From contig NZ_SJZG01000001.1 of assembly GCF_004959775.1 (NCBI RefSeq), positions 186,001-250,000 on the forward strand: a DNA stretch of 64,000 nt. The letters are read 5' to 3'. The translations under genes and the position numbers were made by a program. Shown here piece after piece: positions 8,928 to 17,928 of the stretch. Origin of the DNA: Agromyces sp. H66 (GTDB lineage: Bacteria > Actinomycetota > Actinomycetes > Actinomycetales > Microbacteriaceae). Each line of letters begins with the position of its first letter. The first letter of the stretch is position 1. Under the pieces are notes generated by a model. It was not told the origin of the DNA. It saw only the letters and a list, made by a program, of their open reading frames with translations, and did not search any database.

Positions 8928-9890
8928 GTGTCAGTGACTGCGACCGCCACACCCATCGAGAAGCGCGCGCGGCATCCGCGACCGCAGCGTCGACGAATCC
9001 GGAGCTCGCTCGCCGAACGCATCGCCCCGTACGCGTACGTCGCGCCGTTCTTCGTCATCTTCGCGATCTTCGGGTTGTTCCCCCTGCTCTTCACGTTCTA
9101 CGTCGCGCTGTTCGACTGGAACCCGATCGGGGAGCAGACGTTCGTCGGGTTCGCCAACTTCGAACGCCTCTTCGCGGACCCGCGGTTCTGGAACGCGTTC
9201 GTCAACACGTTCGGGATCTTCCTGATCTCGACGATCCCGCAGCTGCTGCTCGCCCTCGCGCTCGCGCACCTCCTGAACCATGCGCGCCTCAAGTGGGCCA
9301 ACTTCTTCCGGATGTCGCTGCTGGTGCCCTACATCACCTCGGTCGCGGCGACGGCGCTCGTGTTCGGGCAGATCTTCGACAAGAACTTCGGCCTCCTCAA
9401 CTGGGTGCTCGAGATCTTCGGACTCCCGTCGGTGAACCTGCTCGCCTCCCAGGTCGGTTCCTGGGTCGTGATCTCGGCGATGGTGATGTGGCGGTGGTTC
9501 GGCTATAACGCCCTGCTGTACCTCGCCGGCCTGCAGGCGATTCCGCGGGAGATGTACGAGGCGGCATCCGTCGACGGAGCATCGGGCTGGCAGCAGTTCA
9601 TCCACCTCACCATCCCGTCGCTGCGCCCGATCATCATCTTCACCGTGATCATGTCGACCATCGGCGGCCTGCAGATCTTCACCGAGCCGCTCCTGGTCTC
9701 GCCCGAGACCGGCCTCACCTGCGGCGCGGGCCGGCAGTGCCAGACGCTGTCGCTCTTCCTCTACGAACAGGGCTTCGGCCAGTTCGAGTTCGGATACGGC
9801 TCGGCCATCGGCGTCGCCCTCTTCGTGATCGTCGTCGTGGCGGCGCTCATCAACTTCTTCCTTTCCACCCGCACCCGAGGAGCCCACTGA
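8928..9890 (+). CDS. Sugar ABC transporter permease (MalF/MsmF type)
   Basis: 320 residues, six predicted membrane spans after a basic N-terminus, with the cytoplasmic EAA loop ([20 protein letters not shown] then P) that docks the ATPase. It pairs with the next permease to form the CUT1 channel. GGAGG lies 6 nt before the GTG at 8928; the alternative GTG two codons later is also possible. Its TGA overlaps the next ATG (TGATG). Confidence 0.93.
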   Translation: MSVTATATPIEKRARHPRPQRRRIRSSLAERIAPYAYVAPFFVIFAIFGLFPLLFTFYVALFDWNPIGEQTFVGFANFERLFADPRFWNAFVNTFGIFLISTIPQLLLALALAHLLNHARLKWANFFRMSLLVPYITSVAATALVFGQIFDKNFGLLNWVLEIFGLPSVNLLASQVGSWVVISAMVMWRWFGYNALLYLAGLQAIPREMYEAASVDGASGWQQFIHLTIPSLRPIIIFTVIMSTIGGLQIFTEPLLVSPETGLTCGAGRQCQTLSLFLYEQGFGQFEFGYGSAIGVALFVIVVVAALINFFLSTRTRGAH

Positions 9891-10807
9891 TGTCCGCAGT
9901 CATCGACCAGGCGATCCCCGAGTCCGCGACCGAGGCCATCACGACGGCATCGTCGGGCAAGGCGCCCCGGCGCCGCGGAGGCGGACGCGCGGGGAGAGTG
10001 AGCTGGCCCGTCTACGTGCTGCTGATCCTCGCCGTGCTCATCTCGGTCTTCCCCCTGTACTACATGTTCGTCATCGCCTCGGTCGGGGCGACGGCCGTCA
10101 CCTCGTCGCCGCCGCGGCTGTACCCCGGCTTCGACTTCTTCGAACTCGCCGCCAAGGTGTTCGAGACCGTGCCGTTCGTGCAGTCGCTGATCAACAGCGT
10201 CATCGTGTCGCTGTCGATCGCGGTCATCTCGGCGGTGCTGTGCGCCATGGCCGGATTCGCGTTCGCCAAGCTCCACTTCCCGGGCCGCAACGCGCTCTTC
10301 CTCATCGTCCTCCTGACGATGACCGTGCCCGCGCAGCTCAGCGTCATCCCGCAGTACCTGATCATCTCGTGGCTCGACTGGGTCGACACGCTGCAGGCCA
10401 TCATCGTTCCGGGCCTCGCGAGCGCGTTCGGCATCTTCTGGATGCGGCAGCACATGGCCACGACCGTGAGCGACGAACTGATCCAGGCCGCTCGCATCGA
10501 CGGCGCGAACAGCTGGCAGCTCTTCTGGGGCATCGCGTTCCCGGTGGTGCGGCCCGCCGCCTTCGTGCTGGGACTGATCACGTTCACCTCGGTGTGGAAC
10601 GACTTCATGTGGCCGTTCATCGTGCTGAAGTCGCCCGAGCTCTTCACCGTGCAGATCGCCCTCAAGCAGTTGCAGGCCAACCGCACGATCGACGTCGCCC
10701 TCACCATGGGCGGCTCGTTCATGGCGACGCTGCCGCTCTTGATCGTGTTCTTCTTCGTCGGTCGGCGGATGGTCGCGGGCATCATGGATGGGGCGTTCAA
10801 GGGCTGA
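9890..10807 (+). CDS. Sugar ABC transporter permease (MalG/MsmG type)
   Basis: 305 residues, six spans after a basic alanine-rich N-terminus; the EAA loop reads [20 protein letters not shown]. Partner of the preceding permease. The start is the ATG of the TGATG overlap. No ATP-binding subunit is encoded in the window, so a shared MsmK/MalK-type ATPase elsewhere probably energises the transporter, as is usual for actinobacterial CUT1 systems. Confidence 0.93.
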   Translation: MSAVIDQAIPESATEAITTASSGKAPRRRGGGRAGRVSWPVYVLLILAVLISVFPLYYMFVIASVGATAVTSSPPRLYPGFDFFELAAKVFETVPFVQSLINSVIVSLSIAVISAVLCAMAGFAFAKLHFPGRNALFLIVLLTMTVPAQLSVIPQYLIISWLDWVDTLQAIIVPGLASAFGIFWMRQHMATTVSDELIQAARIDGANSWQLFWGIAFPVVRPAAFVLGLITFTSVWNDFMWPFIVLKSPELFTVQIALKQLQANRTIDVALTMGGSFMATLPLLIVFFFVGRRMVAGIMDGAFKG

Positions 10808-11601
10808 TGGTTCGGGATGCCGCAGCCACCGCAGATCCCGTGCGCTCGCGTGTCCTGGTCTGGGGTGAGAACCACCACGAGAAGCACCACGAGTCCGTGC
10901 GTCGGATCTATCCCGACACGATGCACGAGACCATCGCGGCCGCGCTTCGCCGCGAACTCGGGCCCACCACCGAGGTGCGCACCGCCACCCTCGACGAGCC
11001 CGAGCACGGCCTGAGCGAGGCGGCGCTCGAGCAGACGGACGTGCTGTTCTGGTGGGGACACCTCCGGCATGACGCCGTGGAGGACGAGGTCGTCGAGCGG
11101 GTCCATCGACACGTGCTCGCCGGCATGGGCCTGGTCGCCCTGCACTCGGCGCACTTCTCGAAGATCTTCATCAGGCTCATGGGCACCTCCTGCACGTTGC
11201 GGTGGCGGCAGGGCGATGACCGCGAGGTGATCTGGACCGTGGCGCCCACGCACCCGATCGCCGAGGGCGTGCCGCAGCCGCTCGTGCTTCCCGCGCAGGA
11301 GATGTACGGCGAGCACTTCGACGTGCCGGCTCCCGACGAGCTGGTGTTCGTGTCGGGGTTCAGCGGCGGCGAGGTGTTCCGGTCGGGCATGACCTACTCC
11401 CGCGGGTACGGGCGGATCTTCTACTTCTCGCCCGGCGACCAGGACTACCCGGTGTACCACGATCGCGACATCCAGCGGATCCTCGCGAACGCGGCACGGT
11501 GGGCGCACCGGGATCGTCCCCGCCGTTCGCCGCGGATCGCCATGTATGCGGCGAACGACTTCGCCACCCCACGCGAGTGGGACGGCACCCCGATCTCATG
11601 A
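10807..11601 (+). CDS. ThuA-like domain protein
   Basis: 264 residues of the ThuA family (class I glutamine amidotransferase-like fold, trehalose-utilisation type): [13 protein letters not shown] at the start, [14 protein letters not shown] in the middle and [20 protein letters not shown] at the end. In known thu loci ThuA acts beside a Gfo/Idh/MocA oxidoreductase (ThuB) on 3-keto sugars. Here a Gfo/Idh/MocA gene follows directly (ATGA overlap), repeating that pairing. It starts in a TGATG overlap with the permease gene. The exact reaction is not established for the family. Confidence 0.85.
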   Translation: MVRDAAATADPVRSRVLVWGENHHEKHHESVRRIYPDTMHETIAAALRRELGPTTEVRTATLDEPEHGLSEAALEQTDVLFWWGHLRHDAVEDEVVERVHRHVLAGMGLVALHSAHFSKIFIRLMGTSCTLRWRQGDDREVIWTVAPTHPIAEGVPQPLVLPAQEMYGEHFDVPAPDELVFVSGFSGGEVFRSGMTYSRGYGRIFYFSPGDQDYPVYHDRDIQRILANAARWAHRDRPRRSPRIAMYAANDFATPREWDGTPIS

Positions 11602-12659
11602 GGGACGTCATCGTCGTCGGCGCGGGTGCCATGGGACGCGCCTGGATGGACACGATCGCCCGGCGAAGCGACACCCGGGTCAGCGCCATCGTCGACGTGA
11701 TGCCGGGCGCCGCGGAATCGGCGGCTGGCGAGCGGGGATGGGACATCCCGACCCTGAGCAGTCTCGATGCGGCGCTGCGACTCGGCGCCGACGTGGTGCT
11801 CAACGTCACCGTGCCCGAGGCGCACGTCGACGTGTCGTCGGCGGCGCTGCGGGCCGGCATCCCGGTGCTCAGCGAGAAGCCCGTGACGCCGACGGTGCAC
11901 GAGGCGCTCGCGCTCGCGGCGTTGAGTCGCGCGACCGGCGTGCTGCTGGCCGCGAGCCAGTCGCGGCGACACTCGGCCGGCATCCGGGCCTTCAAGGACG
12001 CGCTCGCCGGATTGGGCGGGGCAGCGCAACTGCACACCCGGTTCTTCCAGAACCCCCGGTTCGGCGGATTCCGCGACCGGATGGAGCATCCGCTCCTCGT
12101 CGACATGGCGATCCACAGCTTCGACCAAGCGCGCTTCCTGCTCGATGCGGAGCCCGCGTCGGTCTACTGCGAGGCGTTCAACCCCGGGTGGAGCTGGTAC
12201 CGGGGTGCCGCCGCGGCCGAGGCGGTGTTCCGCTTCGACGACGGCTCCCGGTTCTCGTATTCCGGCAGTTGGTGCGCCGACGGCCTGACGACGTCGTGGA
12301 ACGGCGAGTGGCGCGGCTCCGCGGCGGCCGGCACGGCCACCTGGGATGGCGAGGGCGAGGTGCTCGCCCAGGGACGGAGCGGGCCGGTGGCATCCGCCGC
12401 GCTCGATGCGGAGCCGGAGGGGCTGGACGCCGCCCTCGACGAGTTCGTCGCCGCGCTCGACGGCGGGCCCGCCCCGTCTGGCGAGATCCACCGCAATGTC
12501 TGGAGCGTGGCGATGGTCGAGGCATCCGTGACCTCGGCTCGACGCGGCGCACTGGTCTCATTCGCCGAGGTGTTCGCCGAGGCGCGGCAGGCCGCGATCG
12601 CGCGCGCCGACGGCGAGGTCGCCGACCTGCTGCGCGCCGGCGACCTGCCGGTCGGCTGA
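11598..12659 (+). CDS. Gfo/Idh/MocA family NAD(P)-dependent oxidoreductase 1
   Basis: 353 residues. An N-terminal Rossmann fold begins [14 protein letters not shown]; the family EKP motif appears as SEKPVTPT, and the C-terminal alpha/beta domain follows. These enzymes oxidise or reduce sugars, inositols or their derivatives with NAD(P). It ends the ABC-transporter operon, so it probably acts on the imported sugar together with ThuA. It is convergent with the GH36 gene with only one base between stops. Confidence 0.9.
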   Translation: MRDVIVVGAGAMGRAWMDTIARRSDTRVSAIVDVMPGAAESAAGERGWDIPTLSSLDAALRLGADVVLNVTVPEAHVDVSSAALRAGIPVLSEKPVTPTVHEALALAALSRATGVLLAASQSRRHSAGIRAFKDALAGLGGAAQLHTRFFQNPRFGGFRDRMEHPLLVDMAIHSFDQARFLLDAEPASVYCEAFNPGWSWYRGAAAAEAVFRFDDGSRFSYSGSWCADGLTTSWNGEWRGSAAAGTATWDGEGEVLAQGRSGPVASAALDAEPEGLDAALDEFVAALDGGPAPSGEIHRNVWSVAMVEASVTSARRGALVSFAEVFAEARQAAIARADGEVADLLRAGDLPVG

Positions 12660-12660
12660 C

Positions 12661-14892
12661 CTACGCGTCCACCGCCTGCGCGTGCACGACCGCGGCGCGC
12701 TCGGGGAGGAATGCGAGCACGTCCACCCCGACGCGCCGCAGCAGGCTGCCCGAGACGACGGGCGCCACGGGCGCGGGCGCGGATGCGGCCGGCCCCGCGA
12801 CATCCGACCCCGCGGCATCCGGCCCCGCGGCATCCCGCATCCAGGCCGGAACCAGCCAACCCGGGCCGAGCGAGGCCGGATCGGTCACCGAGAGGCGATA
12901 GCGACGCTCGTCGTCGAGGCCCGGCAGCCGAACGCGCGACGCGGTGTCGGCCGACGCCGACGGGGTGACGATCGTGTACAGCGCTTCGCTGCGGTCGTCG
13001 GCGACGACCCCGCGCAGCGTCGCGACGGCGGCATCGAAGTCTCCGCCGCCCACCACGCGTCCGTGCTGGATGAGGGGGCGGAACCGCTTGTAGTCGGCGA
13101 CCCAACGCGCCAGCACGGCGCGGTCATCGTCGTTCAGCCCGCGGATGTCCCACTCGATGCCGAGGTGCCCGAGGAACGCGACGGCGCAGCGGACGTTCAA
13201 GTCGTGCGTGCGACCCGTGACGCTGGAGGTGGGCGAGGCGACGTGCGACCCCATCATCTCGGGCGGCACGAGCAGGCCGGTCCAGCGCAGGATGCGTGCG
13301 CGGTCGAGCGGATCGTGGTTGTCGGAGGGGTGCACCCGATCGGTGCGTTCGAGGATGCCGAGGTCGACGCGGCCGCCGCCCGAGGCGCAGCTCTCGACCT
13401 CGAGCTGCGGATGCCGCGTGCGGAGCTCGTCGAGGAGCCGGTAGACCGCCATGGTCTGGGCGTGCACCGCGGGCGCCCCGGTCGCGGGGTGACCGGCGGC
13501 GATGAGGTCGCGGTTGTGATCCCACTTCAGGTAGCCGAGGTCGTTCTGCGTGACGAGGTCGTCGAGGCGCTCGAGGATGTGCGCGAAGGCCTCGGGGTTC
13601 GTCAGGTCGAGCACCTGCTGGAACCGGAACGTCGCGGGCAGCTCGGGACGCGCCCGGAGGATCCAGTCGGGGTGGGCGCGCGCCAGGTCGGAGTCCTCGT
13701 TGATCATCTCGGGCTCGACCCAGAGGCCGAACTCCATGCCGAGCTCGCGCACCCGATCGGCGAGCGGACGCAGGCCCTCGGGCCAGACGTCCGGATCCGG
13801 TGTCCAATCGCCGAGCCCCGCACGGTCGTCGCGCCGCTTGAGGAACCAACCGTCGTCGAGCACGAACCGCTCCACGCCGAGTTCGGCGGCTCGCACCGCG
13901 AGCTCGTCGAGCGTCGCGCGGTCGTGGTCGAAGTACACCGCCTCCCACACGTTCAGGGTGACGGGGCGATCCCGGCGCGACGAGCGCGAGATCTCACGCA
14001 GGTGCCGATGGTACCGATGCGCGGCCGCGTCGAGGCCATCGCCGTAGCTGCCGTATACCCAGGGCGACTCGTAGGACTCACCGGAGGCGAGCCGGATCTC
14101 ACCGGGCAGCAGGAGCTCACCACCTCGGAATGCGAGCGAGCCATCGGTGCGCTCCACGGCGTGCTCGTGATTGCCGCCGATGCCCACGTGCGCGAGCCAC
14201 ACCTCGCCGGCGTCGGCGGCGAATCCCGGCACGCCCACGGCGACCGTCGTGGTCGCGTCGAGTCCGGTGCGCCCCCTGCGGGACTCGCGGGCGTGAAGCC
14301 CGACGACGACGGGATGCCGCTGCGGGATCTTCTCGGTCGCCCACCGGCCCGCGAAATCGAGCATCTCGGTCGCGTGGGTGGGGATCGGCAGCGCGAGGCT
14401 CACGGATTCGACGTGCAGGGGCGCCGTGTCGGGGCTCGTGTTGCGCACGCTCGCTCGCGTTCGCAGCAGTCCGGAAGGTCGGAGATCGATCTCTAGGTTC
14501 AGCTCGATCTGAGCCCACTCGTCGCGTGCCGAGACGGTGATGAAACCCGGCCCGCCCTGCGTGGCGGAGCCCGGTTCGCACGCACGCCCGTCGAGCCGCA
14601 CCGCCTGCACGCGGAATCGCGACGCCCACGCCGACCCTCCGCGATGCGCGCTCACGCCCGGTCGACCGCTCCAGCCGAAGACGTGCTCGGGAAGGATGCT
14701 CGGCCGATACGGCACGTCGGAGACCCCGTCGATACCGGGCCGTTCGCGCATCTCGACGAAGACGGCGAGGTCGTCGTCCGATGTCGTGACGCGGGCTCCC
14801 CAGTGCACGATGGCCGGCAGCGCGTCGCCGTGCTGGGCCACGATGAGCGAGACATCGTCGGTCGCGAGATGGATGGTCGTGTGTGGTCGCAT
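12661..14892 (-). CDS. GH36 alpha-galactosidase
   Basis: 743 residues, close to the family norm: N-terminal beta-supersandwich, TIM barrel and C-terminal beta domain. Catalytic motifs are intact: YLKWDHNRDL (nucleophile Asp) and SDNHDPLDR (acid/base Asp), plus CASGGGRVDLG. It would release alpha-galactosyl residues from raffinose- or galactomannan-type oligosaccharides; no signal peptide, so probably cytosolic. The ATG at 14892 directly precedes the mature N-terminal domain. Near the C-terminus is a low-complexity insert (DAAGPDAAGSDVAGPAA). The gene carries an operator-like 14-mer internally at 14482. Confidence 0.92.
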   Translation of the reverse strand: MRPHTTIHLATDDVSLIVAQHGDALPAIVHWGARVTTSDDDLAVFVEMRERPGIDGVSDVPYRPSILPEHVFGWSGRPGVSAHRGGSAWASRFRVQAVRLDGRACEPGSATQGGPGFITVSARDEWAQIELNLEIDLRPSGLLRTRASVRNTSPDTAPLHVESVSLALPIPTHATEMLDFAGRWATEKIPQRHPVVVGLHARESRRGRTGLDATTTVAVGVPGFAADAGEVWLAHVGIGGNHEHAVERTDGSLAFRGGELLLPGEIRLASGESYESPWVYGSYGDGLDAAAHRYHRHLREISRSSRRDRPVTLNVWEAVYFDHDRATLDELAVRAAELGVERFVLDDGWFLKRRDDRAGLGDWTPDPDVWPEGLRPLADRVRELGMEFGLWVEPEMINEDSDLARAHPDWILRARPELPATFRFQQVLDLTNPEAFAHILERLDDLVTQNDLGYLKWDHNRDLIAAGHPATGAPAVHAQTMAVYRLLDELRTRHPQLEVESCASGGGRVDLGILERTDRVHPSDNHDPLDRARILRWTGLLVPPEMMGSHVASPTSSVTGRTHDLNVRCAVAFLGHLGIEWDIRGLNDDDRAVLARWVADYKRFRPLIQHGRVVGGGDFDAAVATLRGVVADDRSEALYTIVTPSASADTASRVRLPGLDDERRYRLSVTDPASLGPGWLVPAWMRDAAGPDAAGSDVAGPAASAPAPVAPVVSGSLLRRVGVDVLAFLPERAAVVHAQAVDA
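14482..14495. promoter_or_regulatory. LacI-1 operator-like site inside the GH36 coding sequence
   Basis: GGAGATCGATCTCT matches the perfect site at 7507 at 13 of 14 positions. It lies about 400 bp inside GH36 and encodes Glu-Ile-Asp-Leu, using the less common GAT codon. It may be an auxiliary (looping or roadblock) operator or chance. Confidence 0.35.
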
Positions 14893-14901
14893 TCGTCCAT
14901 C

Positions 14902-14930
14902 TTGGCCGGTCGAGGGCGTCCGAGTACAGT
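14902..14930 (+). promoter_or_regulatory. Candidate GH127 promoter
   Basis: TTGGCC (14902-14907), a 17-nt spacer and TACAGT (14925-14930) give 4 of 6 matches in each box. The predicted start falls inside the operator at 14929-14946. Confidence 0.4.
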
Positions 14931-14946
14931 GAGAGATCGTTCTCAC
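14929..14946. promoter_or_regulatory. LacI-1 operator in the divergent GH36/GH127 promoter
   Basis: GTGAGAGATCGTTCTCAC has 6-bp perfect outer arms; its core AGAGATCGTTCTCA matches the 7507 site at 12 of 14 positions. Same position relative to the -10 as at the ABC operon. Confidence 0.6.
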
Positions 14947-14965
14947 GATGAAGGAGTCCATGCCG

Positions 14966-16801
14966 ATGACGCTCACACCGCTGACCGCCGCATCCGTTCG
15001 GCTGACGCCCGGTCCCTTCGAGTCGCGGCGCCGCCGGAACCGGGAGTACCTCGTGTCGCTGCAGGAGCGGAACCTGCTGCAGAACCACCTCATCGAGGCG
15101 GGGATCGGCGACCAGAGCTGGCACCTCCATCCATCGCAGTCGTCGGCGGCCGACCGCGGCCTCGACCGGCACTGGGGGTGGGAGACGCCCGGTTCCCTGC
15201 TGCGCGGCCATTTCCTCGGTCACTGGATGTCGGCCGCGGCCCGGGAGGTCGCCGTCACCGGTGACGCACACCTGCGCGCCAAGCTCGACGCCGTGCTCGA
15301 CGGCCTCGAGCGGTGCCAGCAGGAGGGCGATGGCGAGTGGGTGTTCTCCGTTCCATTCGGGTTCCTGCGACGTCTCGCCGAGGGGCACGAGGTCTGGGCG
15401 CCGCAGTACGTGATCCACAAGACGCTCATGGGCCTCGTCGACGCCTACCGCGACCTCGGCGACGAGCGCGCGCTGCGGATCGCGCACCACGCCTCGGCGG
15501 CGCTCCTTCGCTGGGCGCGGGAGTTCGACACTGATGCGTTCGAGGCGATCCTCGAGGTCGAGACCGGCGGGATGCTCGAGGTCTGGGCCGAGCTCCTCGA
15601 CGCCACCGCCGCCGGGATGTACGCCGAGCTGCTGGAGCGCTACTTCCACCGCACGCTCTTCGACGGGCTGCTCGCCGGGCGCGACATGCTCACCAACCTG
15701 CACGCGAACACGACGATCCCCGAGGTGCTCGGGGCGGCGCGTGCCTACGAGGTCACGGGCGATCCGCGGTGGCGTGCCATCGTCGAGGCCTACTGGGAGT
15801 GGGCCGTGACGCGGCGCGGCACCTTCTGCACGGGCGGCCAGACCTCCGGCGAGATCTGGACCCCGCCGTTCGCCTTCGCAAGCCGTCGCGGGGAGAAGAC
15901 CCAGGAGCACTGCACGGTCTACAACATGATCCGGCTCGCGGACGTGCTGTTCCGCTGGACGGGGCGCCCCGAGTACCTCGACTACATCGAACGCAACCTC
16001 TACAACGGGATCCTGGCGCAGCAGCACCCCGAGACGGGGATGGTGGCCTACTTCCTGCCGCTCGAAGGCGGCGCGGTCAAGCGGTGGGGCACGCCCACCG
16101 AGGACTTCTGGTGCTGTCACGGCACCCTCGTGCAGGCGCACACCCGTCATTCGTCGTTGGTGTTCTACCGGGGTGAAGACGGCGCGATCACCATCGCGCA
16201 GTACCTCTCGGCTCGCGCCGAGTTCGCCGACGCCGCTGGGGCAGCCGACATCGAGATCGAGCTGCTCGGCGACGCCGGCCACGTGGGTCCCGATGCCAAT
16301 GCGGGGGAGGCGGGCGACCTCCACCGGCCGAGTGCCTGGCACGTGCGCGTCACCCTGCAGACGCCCGACTCCTCGCCCCGGCGAGTGCGACTCCGGGTTC
16401 CCGAGTGGGTGCAGGGCGCGCCACTCATCACGACGTCGGCCCCGACGCATCCGGCCGAGGGATTCCTCGAGGTCGACCACCCCGGCGGCCGCACCGAGAT
16501 CGAGGTCGCGTTCCCGTTCGCGGTGCGGGCCGTGCCGATCCCCGACGAGCCCTCCACCGTGGCCTTCGTCGAGGGGCCGGTCGTGCTGGCCGGGCTGTGC
16601 GATCGCGAGGTCGCGCTCGAGGGGGATGTGGCGGATCCACGCTCGATGCTGGCGGTCGACAACGAGCGGCAGTGGAACCGGTGGCTCACGCGGTACCGCA
16701 CCGTCGGGCAGGCGCACGCCATTCGGCTGATCCCTCTGCATGAGGTGACGGATGCGTCGTACAGCGTGTACTTCCCGATCACACCGGTGCGACCGCGCTG
16801 A
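14966..16801 (+). CDS. GH127 beta-L-arabinofuranosidase (DUF1680 family)
   Basis: 611 residues from this start. Family GH127 (HypBA1 type) releases L-arabinose from beta-linked arabinofuranosides such as those on hydroxyproline-rich plant glycoproteins. The zinc ligands and cysteine nucleophile are recognisable: EHC in TQEHCTVYNM and the CC pair in DFWCCHGTL. No signal peptide, so cytosolic. AAGGAG at 14951-14956 is 9 nt before the ATG at 14966; ATGs at 14948 and 14960 are in frame but poorly spaced. The 3' end overlaps the convergent lacI-2 by 23 bp. Confidence 0.9.
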   Translation: MTLTPLTAASVRLTPGPFESRRRRNREYLVSLQERNLLQNHLIEAGIGDQSWHLHPSQSSAADRGLDRHWGWETPGSLLRGHFLGHWMSAAAREVAVTGDAHLRAKLDAVLDGLERCQQEGDGEWVFSVPFGFLRRLAEGHEVWAPQYVIHKTLMGLVDAYRDLGDERALRIAHHASAALLRWAREFDTDAFEAILEVETGGMLEVWAELLDATAAGMYAELLERYFHRTLFDGLLAGRDMLTNLHANTTIPEVLGAARAYEVTGDPRWRAIVEAYWEWAVTRRGTFCTGGQTSGEIWTPPFAFASRRGEKTQEHCTVYNMIRLADVLFRWTGRPEYLDYIERNLYNGILAQQHPETGMVAYFLPLEGGAVKRWGTPTEDFWCCHGTLVQAHTRHSSLVFYRGEDGAITIAQYLSARAEFADAAGAADIEIELLGDAGHVGPDANAGEAGDLHRPSAWHVRVTLQTPDSSPRRVRLRVPEWVQGAPLITTSAPTHPAEGFLEVDHPGGRTEIEVAFPFAVRAVPIPDEPSTVAFVEGPVVLAGLCDREVALEGDVADPRSMLAVDNERQWNRWLTRYRTVGQAHAIRLIPLHEVTDASYSVYFPITPVRPR

Positions 16802-17825
16802 GGTCGGGGCGGGTGGAGCCGCGGGCCACGAGCCGGGTCGGCAGTTCGGTGATCGACGGGGTGAGCGGTTCGCCCTGTGCGTACGCGGCGAGGGCGTGGA
16901 TCGCGGATGCCGCCATCTCACGGATCGGCTGCCGCACCGTCGTCAGCGGGGGTCGGAGCCACCGCGCACCACGTACGTCGTCGAAGCCGACGACCATCAT
17001 GTCCCGCGGAATCACGAGGCCCGCGTCGGCGGCCGAGCGGTACGTGCCGGCCGCCATCTCGTCGGAGCAGGCGAAGAGCCCCACGGGCCCATCGCCCTCG
17101 TGGCTTCGCAACGCCGCCAGGGCCGCGTTGCAGGCCCGGCGCGCTCCGGCGGCACTCCAATCGGCCTGCGCGCGAATCAGGGGAGCGTCGGGCAGCAGTC
17201 GTCGCACCGTCGACTCGAAGCCCTCCACGCGCGCCCGACCGTACCGGTACGACGGTGCTCCGCCGATCACGATGAACCGTCGCGCGCCCTGGGCGACGAG
17301 GTGCTCCGCGGCGTCGATCCCGCCGGCCCGGTCGGTGGTGCGCACGCTCGGGATCGGCAGCGAGGAGTCGGCCCAGGGGTCGAGGAGCACGACCGGGATG
17401 TCCGCGTCGCGAAGGACCGCCAACTGCGCGGCGGTCGGGACCATGAGCCCGAGCACGACGCCGGCGGATCCTCGCGACCGGATGCGCACGGGCCAGTCGT
17501 CGCCGGGCGTCTCGCGCTCGGCGGTGAGCACGAGGTCGTAGTTCAGGCGCGCCGCCGCGGTGCGTGCGCCGGCCGTCACCTCGTCGGTGTACGGGTCGTG
17601 GAAGTGGCCCAGCACGAGATCGAAGAGCAGCGAGGTGCCCGAGCGCGGCCTGCCTCGGCGTTCGCCCGATCGGGAGTGCCCCAGGCGCTCGGCGGCGGCG
17701 AGGACGCGGGCGCGGGTCTCGGCCGACAGGTCGCCTCGGCCCCGCATCGCTCGGGACGCCGTCGAGATGCTGACGCCGGCGGCGGCGGCCACGTCGGCCA
17801 AGGTGGCTCGGGGTGAGGCGGTCAT
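16779..17825 (-). CDS. LacI-family transcriptional repressor (regulator 2)
   Basis: 348 residues: LacI HTH (TLADVAAAAGVSISTASRAM), then the sugar-sensing core with MMVVGFDDVRGARWLRPPLTTVRQP. Divergent from the Gfo-ThuA-Gfo-GH51-GH39 operon. A TTTGCGCAAA palindrome 9 bp before its ATG is a likely operator and also lies in the divergent promoter region. It overlaps the tail of the GH127 gene on the opposite strand. Distinct from LacI-1, and its operator differs from the AGAGATCGATCTCT sites, so the two operon groups appear separately controlled. Confidence 0.9.
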   Translation of the reverse strand: MTASPRATLADVAAAAGVSISTASRAMRGRGDLSAETRARVLAAAERLGHSRSGERRGRPRSGTSLLFDLVLGHFHDPYTDEVTAGARTAAARLNYDLVLTAERETPGDDWPVRIRSRGSAGVVLGLMVPTAAQLAVLRDADIPVVLLDPWADSSLPIPSVRTTDRAGGIDAAEHLVAQGARRFIVIGGAPSYRYGRARVEGFESTVRRLLPDAPLIRAQADWSAAGARRACNAALAALRSHEGDGPVGLFACSDEMAAGTYRSAADAGLVIPRDMMVVGFDDVRGARWLRPPLTTVRQPIREMAASAIHALAAYAQGEPLTPSITELPTRLVARGSTRPDLSAVAPV

Positions 17826-17833
17826 CCCGCTAT

Positions 17834-17843
17834 TTTGCGCAAA
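17834..17843. promoter_or_regulatory. LacI-2 operator TTTGCGCAAA
   Basis: Perfect 10-bp palindrome with central CG, 9 bp upstream of lacI-2 and about 95 bp upstream of the divergent operon. Typical of LacI-family operators in form. Confidence 0.6.
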
Positions 17844-17854
17844 TTCCTGTCCGA

Positions 17855-17873
17855 ATGCCACGAACTTTGGCAT
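17855..17873. promoter_or_regulatory. Inverted repeat ATGCCA-N7-TGGCAT
   Basis: Perfect 6-bp arms (17855-17860 and 17868-17873) around 7 nt in the divergent control region. A possible second regulator site; the protein is unknown. Confidence 0.35.
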
Positions 17874-17879
17874 CGTGAG

Positions 17880-17915
17880 CACCCGAGTGCGGGCCGACGA
17901 CGGCCGCCTCGGGTG
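17880..17915 (+). promoter_or_regulatory. Leader stem-loop before the Gfo/ThuA/GH51 operon
   Basis: CACCCGAG (17880-17887) pairs with CTCGGGTG (17908-17915), with an inner GGCCG/CGGCC helix around ACGA. The base of the stem touches the ribosome site (GAAGGG) of the first gene, so it could modulate translation, or act as a leader terminator. Confidence 0.4.
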
Positions 17916-17928
17916 AAGGGACGAGTCA

